Origin: an uncultured Nocardiaceae bacterium
Lineage (GTDB): Bacteria; Actinomycetota; Actinomycetes; Mycobacteriales; Mycobacteriaceae
Length of the DNA stretch: 30,552 nt
Assembly: GCA_936936565.1 (NCBI GenBank)
Contig: CAKZIX010000185.1
Coordinates: 1 to 30,552, forward strand
Reading direction: 5' to 3'
The translations under genes and the position numbers were made by a program. The notes below the pieces were generated by a model that was given only the letters and a program-made list of their open reading frames with translations, did no database searches and was not told the DNA's origin. Below, one piece after another: positions 24,405 to 30,552 of the stretch; position 1 is the stretch's first letter, and every line of letters starts with the position of its first letter.

Positions 24405-24922
24405 GTGACGAAGATCGCGGTCGTGGGTGCGCCGGCAGTGGAAAGTCGATTCTGGCGAGGGCTTTGGGCAAGCAGTTGAACCATCCGGTCATTGATCTCG
24501 ACAGCGTCTTGTACGACGTGGATTGGAATCCGCTCCCCCATGACGAGTTCGCCGCCGCCCCACGCCGACTCGTCGGCGACGCTGACTGGATCCTCGACGG
24601 CAACTATCTATGCACGATGCCCACACGGCTCGCCGAGGCGTACATGGTCGTCGTGATGGACGCGTCGACCACCGCCGCGTTACGGGGCGTCGCGCAGCGG
24701 TGGTGGACGCACCGAGCAGGGCAGCATCGCGACGGTGTCTTCGCGCGGGTCACGCCCGACTTTCTCCGCCATTTCGTTTCGTACCGGCAACGCATGCGCC
24801 CTCGTCCTGGCGGCCGTCGCCGAGCACGCTCGCCACGCCGACGTGCGTGTGCTGCGTGATCGCCGGGCTCTGCGGCGCATGCTCGATGCATGCGACAAGC
24901 CCAGCCGGGACGGGCCGACCTG
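24405..24922 (+). pseudogene. P-loop kinase (adenylate-kinase/FlaR-like), frameshifted
   Basis: From a GTG at 24405 the frame reads VTKIAVVGAP, then loses one base inside the Walker A loop. The next frame supplies GSGKSILARALGKQLNHPVI and DLDSVLYDVDWNPLPHDEF, followed by DWILDGNY, as in adenylate-kinase-like topology-modulation proteins that phosphorylate small molecules. A second break near 24795 shifts the end to ALVLAAVAEHARHADVRVLR, with a TGA at 24920. Full length would be about 172 codons, normal for the family. The P-loop break removes nucleotide binding, so the gene is dead unless these are sequencing errors. Confidence 0.75.
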
Positions 24923-25090
24923 ACCACTCCGATTCAATGTCGCGACCCGTTCTCACGCCGGGTCGCAGACAACACGCAACATCGGAGGGAACCGTCTTGG
25001 CACCTGCGGCGAGATCGTCAGACGGTACGGTGCACGACGTGATCCGAAGGGGGTAGCCGATCGATCAATGTTGACGGAACGCGCACCGCC

Positions 25091-25465
25091 ATGCGCCGAT
25101 TGCTGCTCCGCGCCATCGGACGGACCAGTCACGACGGTGCCTCGGCGACGATCCGAATCGGCGGCGCGGCACCGCAACAGGCCGCTGCGGAGCAACAGTC
25201 CCGAGCACCCGATCTGGCGGTGCTGATCGACGCCGACAATGTGCCACCGGACAAGATCGGTGCGGTACTGGATGCGGTCACCGGGCTCGGCACCGCGCAC
25301 ATCAGACGCGCGTACGGCGACTGGAGTCGCCCGCACCTGGCGGGGTGGAAGCATGCGCTGCTATATCTGCCTAAATCACATGGGCGCATCGCACCCGACG
25401 CCGTCTTGCGCGTCCCCCAAGACCGACGGCGCGTAACGACGCTCGCTGCGTCTTCCGCCGCTTAG
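25091..25465 (+). pseudogene. NYN-domain protein, truncated
   Basis: Residues 39-100 (DLAVLIDADNVPPDKIGAVL, then TAHIRRAYGDWSRPHLAGWK) are the first half of a NYN (LabA/DUF88-type, PIN-like) nuclease domain, including the acidic DADN motif. After GWKHALLYLPKSHGRIAPDA the expected second half, with the remaining acidic residues and any OST-HTH domain, is missing. The frame instead ends in a short Arg/Ala-rich tail. At 124 residues it is much shorter than usual for the family. It sits with two other broken genes, so a 3' deletion or frameshift is the likeliest explanation. Activity is not expected. Confidence 0.6.
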
Positions 25466-25547
25466 TGGTTACCTGTCCGCGAGCGCCGAGCGAACCCCCA
25501 CCATTAGTCCATTCTGGGCCAACAGTCTCCGCGCGGGCGACGGGCCG

Positions 25548-27395
25548 CTACGCAATCGCCAATAAGTCGTCGGGGTTCCAGACATTCTTCGCGATCGCAC
25601 GGTAGAGCTCGCCCCGTTCGACGACGTCTGTAGCTGTGAACTCGTCGTAGGGTTTGAATGGGAGGCCGGTGGACTTGATGAACGCGATGAAGCCTGGATT
25701 CTTCTCGTAACTAAGCGGGTTGAGACTGGCGGCGAGTAGGTTCTGCCTGTAGTAGTGCGGAAGCTTCTCCTCGTACGGGTCATCGTTGTAGCTCGCGTTG
25801 AACTGCTTCGGCAGGAGAAGAAGATCGCCGACGCGGTTGCGGTGCCGCGCGAAGTCGCTCTCGTGGTCGAACTCGTCGGAGTGACGCTCAGGATGGTTGG
25901 CCCAGATATGCTCGACCTCGTATTTCACCTTCGCGCCGTTGGTCAGTTCGACGTAGTTCGAAGCCTGTCCCGACCCGATGGTGATGTAGTCCGTCATTCG
26001 GGCGAGGATCTTGTGTAGCTGGCTCCGGTTTTGCTGGTGGACGTAGAGATCGTCGTTGCTGTCAAAGGTCTCATTGACGCCCATCAAGTAGGTGTGAAGC
26101 GCCGTCGCTAACTCCTTCACCTCGAGGCCGCGGATGTCGCGCATGACTGTGAACATCGCGTATTGCATCGTTGAGTAGTCGGTGGCACGAAAGTTCCATA
26201 TGCGCCACGCAAGCAGGATGTCGGCGAAGCGGGCGACGAGTTCAAGTTTGCGGTCGATCGTCGCCGAATCGTCGCCCACGTTCAGCGGCGCGAGCAAGAG
26301 CTGGTCCTGCAACGTGAACCGGTGGTCGGCGTTATACCGGATGAACCTCAGCCGACTCGTTGCGTCCAATGCGCCTCGGCTTGCGTCGATGATCCGTTCG
26401 TATTGACGGCTGAAGAAGTCGAAGTCGACGGCGATGAAGTCGTAATAGGCCTGTCGACTAGAGAGACCGATCCGCTCATGATCGCCGCGGAGCCAGCGGT
26501 GGAATTCGGTGCCGATGCGGTCCCAGTCCTCAGGCCGTGCGTCCTTCTTGCGTTCGCGGATCTTCGTCGAGTACTGGCTGCGGAGCCACGTCTTCAAGAA
26601 GTCCGAGCTCGCGTCCTCGGCCTTGTCGTCCAGCGCACGGAGGCGCTTGCGCCAAACGTCGTTCGCTTTGGTCCGCGGCGTACCGTCCTCGATGTTGGCA
26701 AGCAGGTACCCCTTAAGCATGTCGGCGGGGGTCAGCCTCAGGCCCCGATCGTTCATCGTCTCGAAGATCGCATACGCGTCGTCGTCGGCGTAGGCGGTGA
26801 TCTGTACGAGCTGGACTCGGTCCTTGAGCCAGTCGATGAAGTAAGGAAGAGCATGTCCGCGAAGTTCGACCGGAAACAACACGTCGAGTTCCTCGTAGCG
26901 GTCGACCAGGGTGCGCACGGACTCCGAGTCATCCGGTCGCGGGTTATGCGCTCCGTCGTCGAACAGCGCCTTCATGCACTCGACGCGATCGGGGACGTCG
27001 AGGTTGAAAGACCGCTCGCCGAACTTCTCGGAGAAGATGAGCGAGTCGATGTCCACCTCGTCCACCCGCCCCTGTTGAAGCCGCCGCAGAAATGTCAGAA
27101 GGAGCGTGATGCTGGTCATACGCTGCTGACCGTCGACGATGTACGGCTCGCTTCCCTTCTGGGAGACGATGATCGAGCCAAGGTAATACCCCGGGTATCT
27201 CGCGACGTCCTTGCGCGCATGTGCAAGCTCGTAGACGTCGAGAAACTTGGTGGTGAGATCGGCGACCAGTTCGCCGAGTTGCTTGGACTCCCACTTGTAC
27301 TCGCGCTGGTAGTAATCGATCGCGTACTTCTGATTCGACAGAATGCCGGCGACCGTCTTGGCCACGCCCTCGATACTCCGTTCGACCTCGGGCAA
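25548..27395 (-). CDS. DUF262/DUF1524 protein, GmrSD-like type IV restriction enzyme
   Basis: The 615 residues carry an N-terminal DUF262 (ParB-like nucleotide-binding) domain with YQREYKWESKQLGEL (about 29-43) and the hallmark IVDGQQRMTS (D88-R92). An alpha-helical middle follows, then a C-terminal DUF1524 HNH-type nuclease with VEHIWANHPERH (H496) and NRVGDLLLLPKQFNASYN (N533). This single-chain fusion is the form of GmrSD-like enzymes that cut modified phage DNA using NTP. The start is a TTG at 27395 with AGGAGG 6 bases upstream. It is intact, whereas its left-hand neighbours are broken. It stands alone, with no methylase or BREX genes, which fits type IV action. It is plausibly a defence cargo gene. 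Confidence 0.88.
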   Translation of the reverse strand: MPEVERSIEGVAKTVAGILSNQKYAIDYYQREYKWESKQLGELVADLTTKFLDVYELAHARKDVARYPGYYLGSIIVSQKGSEPYIVDGQQRMTSITLLLTFLRRLQQGRVDEVDIDSLIFSEKFGERSFNLDVPDRVECMKALFDDGAHNPRPDDSESVRTLVDRYEELDVLFPVELRGHALPYFIDWLKDRVQLVQITAYADDDAYAIFETMNDRGLRLTPADMLKGYLLANIEDGTPRTKANDVWRKRLRALDDKAEDASSDFLKTWLRSQYSTKIRERKKDARPEDWDRIGTEFHRWLRGDHERIGLSSRQAYYDFIAVDFDFFSRQYERIIDASRGALDATSRLRFIRYNADHRFTLQDQLLLAPLNVGDDSATIDRKLELVARFADILLAWRIWNFRATDYSTMQYAMFTVMRDIRGLEVKELATALHTYLMGVNETFDSNDDLYVHQQNRSQLHKILARMTDYITIGSGQASNYVELTNGAKVKYEVEHIWANHPERHSDEFDHESDFARHRNRVGDLLLLPKQFNASYNDDPYEEKLPHYYRQNLLAASLNPLSYEKNPGFIAFIKSTGLPFKPYDEFTATDVVERGELYRAIAKNVWNPDDLLAIA

Positions 27396-27560
27396 CCCCC
27401 ACCTCCTGCGTTCTCTGGCCCGGCCCTATGTCAGCGTGCCGACGGGAGCCTTACCTGCACGCGCATCCCGTACGCGCACAGCGCTTGGCAAGCATATGAC
27501 GGACCCACGCCAACGATCGGGGGCGGAGTGGTTCAACACGAGCACAACCAGGGCCGAACC
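27396..27560. other. Gap between the defence gene and the integrase relic
   Basis: No intact gene is visible. The RBS and upstream region of the DUF262 gene lie at the left. The right part may be further decayed integrase sequence, but the similarity is too weak to claim. A frame antisense to the DUF262 gene runs through here and is considered spurious. Confidence 0.45.
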
Positions 27561-27665
27561 CTCGCGCCCGTCGGAAGCCTCCCCGCCGCGGTGTCGCCGA
27601 CGCCTCAACGCGGCTCTGCCCGAGACCCGCCGACAGCGAGGTTCGGAAGTAATTCCGTGGAATAA
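27561..27665 (+). pseudogene. Relic of an integrase C-terminus
   Basis: These bases align with the end of the intact integrase gene. Allowing one missing base near 27602, 27584-27624 reads RGVADALNAALPE, against RGVADALNQALPK in the intact protein. The following bases keep the same order to the stop region (GAGGTTCGGAAGTAATTCCG versus GAGGTCGCCGGAAATTCCGG), and both continue with TAAGCGTG. Both lie about 60 bases from a tRNA-fMet attachment core with the same orientation. Only about the last 35 codons are recognisable, and the catalytic residues are gone. It marks the island as a relative of the left-hand element that has lost its own recombinase. Confidence 0.75.
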
Positions 27666-27686
27666 GCGTGACACAGGCCCGAAAAC

Positions 27687-27727
27687 GGCCCAGGCCAGGA
27701 GTTCCGGAGAACGTCCTGACCTGGGCC
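27687..27727 (-). terminator. Terminator of tRNA-fMet
   Basis: Arms 27687-27700 and 27714-27727 (GGCCCAGGCCAGGA and TCCTGACCTGGGCC) form a 14-bp stem with one G-U wobble and a 13-base loop. On the minus strand it begins 3 bases after the tRNA CCA and is followed by GTTTTC, fitting an intrinsic terminator. It is the counterpart of the hairpin at 3823-3861. Confidence 0.7.
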
Positions 27728-27766
27728 TTTGGTAGCGGGGACAGGATTCGAACCTGCGACCTCTGG
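27724..27766 (-). repeat. Attachment-site repeat, right copy (inside tRNA-fMet)
   Basis: This is the second copy of the 43-bp perfect repeat at 3858-3900. It covers the tRNA 3' end up to the 3' strand of the anticodon stem plus six bases downstream. Because integration replaced the tRNA 3' end with an identical sequence, the tRNA stays functional. Together the two copies define the island ends. Confidence 0.93.
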
Positions 27767-27806
27767 GTTATGAGCCCAGCGAGCTACCGAGCTGCTCCAC
27801 CCCGCG
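27730..27806 (-). tRNA. Initiator tRNA-fMet (CAT)
   Basis: The 77 bases include an encoded CCA. The 5' end CGCGGGGTGGAGCAG, the anticodon CAT within GGGCTCATAACCC (three G:C pairs at the base of the anticodon stem), the T arm CAGGTTCGAATCCTG, and an unpaired first base (C1 against U72) are features of initiator tRNAs. The mismatch at the first pair is therefore expected and not damage. This is the integration site of the island. Confidence 0.97.
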
Positions 27807-27821
27807 CTGTGGGTGACCGCA

Positions 27822-27851
27822 AAGTTACCTGGCGGCACCACACACAGGCAA
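27822..27851 (-). promoter_or_regulatory. Candidate promoter of tRNA-fMet
   Basis: On the minus strand TTGCCT (27851-27846) and TAACTT (27827-27822) are separated by 18 bases, with the tRNA 5' end 16 bases beyond the second element. Position and motifs suit a tRNA promoter, but no other support is available. Confidence 0.35.
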
Positions 27852-28241
27852 ATCGCCTGCCAACCACGGCTCAAACGTGACGCGCACCACATCGTTACAG
27901 TGAGACGGGCCACATAAACGTCGAATAACACTCACCGAATTTCACGTACCGAAAACGCCGCTCACCTGCGCAATCACATTGTTATCAAATGCCGGATTGC
28001 GGGTAGTTAGCCGGTTGAACAATAGGTGCAATTTCGATATCCCGCCGTTACGTTCTTTCCCGGCCCGGAAAACCTAGTCGATGGGCCCAACCCGATCCGC
28101 CGCAGTCGAACACCTTGCCCCGCGGACCGGGATCCCCGAACAACATCCAGGGGGCAAGGACACGGCAGTCATCGCGTGCGTGCGGGCCGAACAGGTCCCC
28201 CAGCTTTGCCGTGCCGACAGCGCGGAGAGGACTTACATCTC
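27852..28241 (+). other. Upstream and leader region of the Rpf-like gene
   Basis: No gene is seen. A possible promoter is TTGAAC (28015-28020), 17 bases, TATCCC (28038-28043), which would give a leader near 200 bases. The leader can form two adjacent stems: 28113-28121 with 28151-28159 (CCTTGCCCC/GGGGCAAGG) and 28161-28167 with 28207-28213 (CACGGCA/TGCCGTG). The second ends about 10 bases before the ribosome binding site. Confidence 0.4.
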
Positions 28242-28565
28242 ATGACGAAGAGCACCCGTACGTTCGGTTTTGCCCTCATCGCCGGCGCACTCGTTGCGGC
28301 TCCGTTCGGTCTCGGCACCGGCACCGCCACCGCCGCCAGCGGCAACTGGGACGCGGTCGCCCAGTGCGAGAGCGGCGGCAACTGGGCCATCAACACCGGC
28401 AACGGCTACTACGGTGGCCTGCAGTTCTCGCACAGCACCTGGCAGGCCTACGGCGGCACGGGCTACGCCCACAACGCCAGCAAGGCCGAGCAGATCCGCA
28501 TCGCGGAGAAGGTGCTCGCCGGCCAGGGCCGCGGCGCGTGGCCGACCTGCGGCGCGTACCTCTGA
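28242..28565 (+). CDS. Secreted Rpf-like (transglycosylase-like) domain protein
   Basis: The ATG at 28242 has GAGAGG about 12 bases upstream and starts a signal peptide (KSTR, then hydrophobic FGFALIAGALVAAPFGLG, with an AxA-type cleavage after TATAA at about residue 30). The mature part of about 77 residues is a complete resuscitation-promoting-factor domain: WDAVAQCESGGNW with the catalytic Glu (about residue 41), GYYGGLQFSHSTWQAYGG, and a C-terminal region ending WPTCGAYL; the two Cys probably form a disulfide. Such proteins cleave peptidoglycan outside the cell and promote regrowth. At 107 aa it is a minimal Rpf without LysM or DUF348 domains. A longer frame from 28026 is rejected because it would bury the signal peptide. 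It is chromosomal flank, not island cargo. Confidence 0.93.
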   Translation: MTKSTRTFGFALIAGALVAAPFGLGTGTATAASGNWDAVAQCESGGNWAINTGNGYYGGLQFSHSTWQAYGGTGYAHNASKAEQIRIAEKVLAGQGRGAWPTCGAYL

Positions 28566-28600
28566 TCCCGGTACCGCACGCAACACCGTGAAACGGCGAA

Positions 28601-28632
28601 AGGCGCCGGCTCCCCTTCGGGAGCCGGCGCCT
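28601..28632. terminator. Bidirectional intrinsic terminator
   Basis: A perfect 14-bp stem (AGGCGCCGGCTCCC with GGGAGCCGGCGCCT) closes a CTTC loop. It is followed by TTTCTC on the plus strand and by TTTCGC on the minus strand. It lies between the convergent Rpf-like and UPF0182 genes and should end both transcripts. Confidence 0.9.
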
Positions 28633-28646
28633 TTCTCGTCCGGTGC

Positions 28647-30552
28647 CTAACCGCCGGTGCGCTTGTAGGCGTCGAGCGCTTCCTTGATCTTCTTCAGCGC
28701 CTCACCGATCTGGGCGAGATCACCGCTGCGCTGCGCCGTCTCGTACTGCGCATACGCGGCATCCAACTGCTGGATGGCCGCATCCCGGCCCGCTGGCGGG
28801 GTCGCACCCGGCGGCGGTGGCGTTCCGCCCGGCGTTGGGGTGCCGCCGGGCGGCGGCGGCGTGGTTGCCGCGCTGCCGCTGCCCTGGAAGATCTTGTTGA
28901 GTGCGTCCCGCAGCGTCAGGCCGTACCCGACGCGCACCCGATTGTCCTCGCCCCACGTGGAGACCAGGATCCGCGACAGCTGCGGGAACGACGTCGTCGT
29001 CTGCCCGCTGCGCTCGGTGTACACCGGCTCGACGTACAAGATGCCGCCCTCACCGATCGGCAGCGTGAGCAGGTTCGCGTACTGCACGCGGTTCGAGCCC
29101 GCGAGCACGGTACGGATCTGCGGCCACTCGCCCGTCGTCGTCATCGACGTCTGCGCCTGCTGCGGACCCTGCGACTGCGTGTCGGTGGGCAACTTCAGCA
29201 CCCGGAACTTGCCGTAACTGCCCGGATCGGAACTGACCGAGATGTAAGCCGACAGGAACTCGCGGTTGCCGAAGCCGATCATCGGGCTGGTGATGTGGAA
29301 CGTCGGCTTGCCGGTGTCCTTGTCGCCGAGCAACACGTAGTACGGCGGCTGGTTGGCCGACGTGCCGCCTTCCACGGTCGGATCGCTGGGCACCGACCAG
29401 AACGCGTTGGTGGTGAAGAACTCGCGCGGATCGTCGACGTGGTACTTGGCGAGCATCTCGCGCTGCACCTTGAACAGATCTTCGGGGTAGCGGAAGTGCG
29501 CCCGCAGGTCGTCGCTGATCTCTTCCTCCGGCTGCACCGCATCCGGGAAGACGCCCATCCACGCCTTGAGCACCGGGTCCTTCTTGTCGACCTGGTACAG
29601 CGTGACGGTGCCGTCGTAGGCGTCGACGGTCGCCTTCACCGAGTTGCGGATGTAGGAGACCTCCTTCTTCGCCTGCGTCCGGGTATCGGCGCCGGTGGTC
29701 TCCCGCGCGTCGCTGGTCGCGTCGTCGAGCGACATGCGCTGCGCGTACGGATAGTGGTCGAGCGTGGTGTAACCGTCGACGATCCACTTGATCCGGCCGT
29801 CGACGACGGCGGGATACACCTTCGAGTCGGTCGTCAGCCAGGGGGCCGCCTTCTCGACGCGCTCGCGCGGATCGCGGTTGAAGAGGATCTTCGAATCCGG
29901 GCCGATCTCCGACGAGAGCAGGATGTTGCGTTCGCCGTACTTGACCGAGAAGGCGAGCCGGTTGAACCAGTTGCCGATCGGGACGCCGCCCGCGCCGTCG
30001 TACGTGGTCGCGACGTCGTCCTCGTCGTACTCGACCGGCGGCTTGCCGTTCGCGCCGACGATCGCGTAGTCGGGCTGTGCCTGTGCGATCACCTCGCCGT
30101 AGTAGATGCGCGGCTGGTCGACCTTGATGACCTGCCGGTCCTTCGGCGTGAAGCTGTCGCTCACCGTGTAGATCGGGTAGCCACTGTTGGTGTTTGCGCT
30201 CGAATCGGACGCGTCACGCACCGCGGCGTTGACCCGGTTGGCAGGCGCGGCGATGAAACCGTTGCCGTGGGTGTAGACCGTGTGGCGGTTGATCCAGTCG
30301 CGCTGGTTGTCGATCAGCCGCTCGGGGTTCAGCTCGCGGGCGGCGACGACGAAGTCGAGCATCTTCCCGTCGACCTCGTAGCGGTCCATCGCGAGCTGGT
30401 CCGGGAAGCCGTAGAAGTTACGCAGCTGTTGCTGCTGGGTGAAGGTAGGGCTCAGCACCTCTGGATCCAGCAGGCGAACGTTAGACAACGTGGCCTCATC
30501 GTTGGCGATCTCCTTGCGCTCTTGCTCTGGCTTCTCGCCAGTCTGCGCGCCC
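28647..30552 (-). CDS. UPF0182 family membrane protein, 5' end beyond the window
   Basis: The frame is open without a stop from the TAG at 28647 to the right edge, so a TTG at 30488 is not the true start; the preceding codons read EKPEQERKEIANDEATLSNV. The 634 visible residues correspond to the large extracytoplasmic part and C-terminus of UPF0182 proteins, which are normally about 980-1000 aa with around seven N-terminal membrane helices (outside this window). Recognisable blocks are RLLDPEVLSPTFTQQQQLRN, THGNGFIAAPANRVN, RIYYGE, DPRERVEKAAPWLT, VPSDPTVEGG and a Pro/Gly-rich linker before the last helix (residues rich in AQYETAQRSGDLAQ). The function of the family is not established. It is chromosomal flank convergent with the Rpf-like gene. 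Confidence 0.93.
   Translation of the reverse strand, partial: GAQTGEKPEQERKEIANDEATLSNVRLLDPEVLSPTFTQQQQLRNFYGFPDQLAMDRYEVDGKMLDFVVAARELNPERLIDNQRDWINRHTVYTHGNGFIAAPANRVNAAVRDASDSSANTNSGYPIYTVSDSFTPKDRQVIKVDQPRIYYGEVIAQAQPDYAIVGANGKPPVEYDEDDVATTYDGAGGVPIGNWFNRLAFSVKYGERNILLSSEIGPDSKILFNRDPRERVEKAAPWLTTDSKVYPAVVDGRIKWIVDGYTTLDHYPYAQRMSLDDATSDARETTGADTRTQAKKEVSYIRNSVKATVDAYDGTVTLYQVDKKDPVLKAWMGVFPDAVQPEEEISDDLRAHFRYPEDLFKVQREMLAKYHVDDPREFFTTNAFWSVPSDPTVEGGTSANQPPYYVLLGDKDTGKPTFHITSPMIGFGNREFLSAYISVSSDPGSYGKFRVLKLPTDTQSQGPQQAQTSMTTTGEWPQIRTVLAGSNRVQYANLLTLPIGEGGILYVEPVYTERSGQTTTSFPQLSRILVSTWGEDNRVRVGYGLTLRDALNKIFQGSGSAATTPPPPGGTPTPGGTPPPPGATPPAGRDAAIQQLDAAYAQYETAQRSGDLAQIGEALKKIKEALDAYKRTGG

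Larger units (their letters stand above)
3858..27766. mobile_element. Genomic island inserted at tRNA-fMet (about 23.9 kb)
   Basis: The island is bounded by perfect 43-bp direct repeats of the tRNA-fMet 3' end, with the intact tRNA restored at the right. It carries the eight-gene aminocyclitol/polyketide operon, an Emb arabinosyltransferase, three decayed genes and a GmrSD-like defence gene. Just inside the right repeat is a decayed integrase C-terminus, and just inside the left repeat are three putative arm sites. That is the arrangement expected if a circular form with int - core - arms had integrated. No conjugation or replication genes were seen, so self-transfer is not supported. The neighbouring intact integrase (2498-3799) or a helper would be needed to mobilise it. 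Confidence 0.8.

Noticed and set aside
26322..27665. Long plus-strand frame (447 codons) opposite the DUF262 gene
   Set aside because: It is antisense to a gene with clear domain motifs and a strong RBS, and its translation has no recognisable family.
27730..27806. Treating the tRNA as defective because the first acceptor pair is mismatched
   Set aside because: C1 against U72 with three G:C pairs in the anticodon stem is the normal design of an actinobacterial initiator tRNA.
28020..28241. ydaO-type c-di-AMP riboswitch before the Rpf-like gene
   Set aside because: The conserved GGGGGAACC, GGGGUGAAUCC and GACAGCUAACC blocks were looked for and not found; only unspecific stems are present.
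1..30552. CRISPR array or retron-like structure
   Set aside because: No regularly spaced identical repeats with unique spacers and no reverse transcriptase or cas motifs were found; the only repeat array is the three-unit set at 3926-4062.

Overview
The window reads as a chromosome segment of a high-GC, mycolic-acid-type actinobacterium, most likely Nocardia or a close relative. The pointers are a full-length Emb-type arabinosyltransferase, a small Rpf-domain protein, an actinobacterial UPF0182 protein and an actinobacterial initiator tRNA. The genus is an inference from gene content.

Layout. (1) Positions 1-3900 are the right end of an older integrative element: two unrecognised minus-strand genes (one cut by the window edge), a small ORF, an IS256-type transposase fragment, an Xis-like gene and an intact tyrosine integrase. 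It ends in a 3' fragment of tRNA-fMet. (2) Positions 3858-27766 are a second element (about 23.9 kb) bounded by a perfect 43-bp direct repeat of the tRNA-fMet 3' end. Just inside its left end are three direct-repeat sites that look like integrase arm sites. Just inside its right end is a decayed integrase C-terminus related to the intact integrase, so two related elements appear to have inserted at the same tRNA one after the other. (3) Positions 27730-30552 are ordinary chromosome: the intact tRNA-fMet, an Rpf-like gene with a structured leader, a bidirectional terminator and the 3' two-thirds of a UPF0182 gene.

The main cargo is a tight eight-gene minus-strand operon (19515 down to 4357): a KAS III-like acyltransferase, a 6-methylsalicylate-synthase-type iterative PKS, an EntE-like aryl-acid ligase, a NodU/TobZ-type carbamoyltransferase, 2-deoxy-scyllo-inosose (DOI) synthase, a DegT-type aminotransferase, an FkbO/Hyg5-type chorismatase and an Eis-like GNAT. 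Together they predict an aminocyclitol (2-deoxy-scyllo-inosamine) bearing 6-methylsalicyl, (3-)hydroxybenzoyl and carbamoyl groups. From memory this matches the nabscessin aminocyclitol amides of Nocardia abscessus. The inventory also resembles pactamycin, where a 6-MSA synthase and a KAS III acylate an aminocyclitol.

Divergent from the operon is a complete extra Emb arabinosyltransferase, a candidate self-resistance or envelope-modification gene. To its right lie three decayed genes (an unrecognised protein, a P-loop kinase and a NYN-domain protein) and an intact DUF262/DUF1524 (GmrSD-like) type IV restriction gene that would add phage defence to the island.
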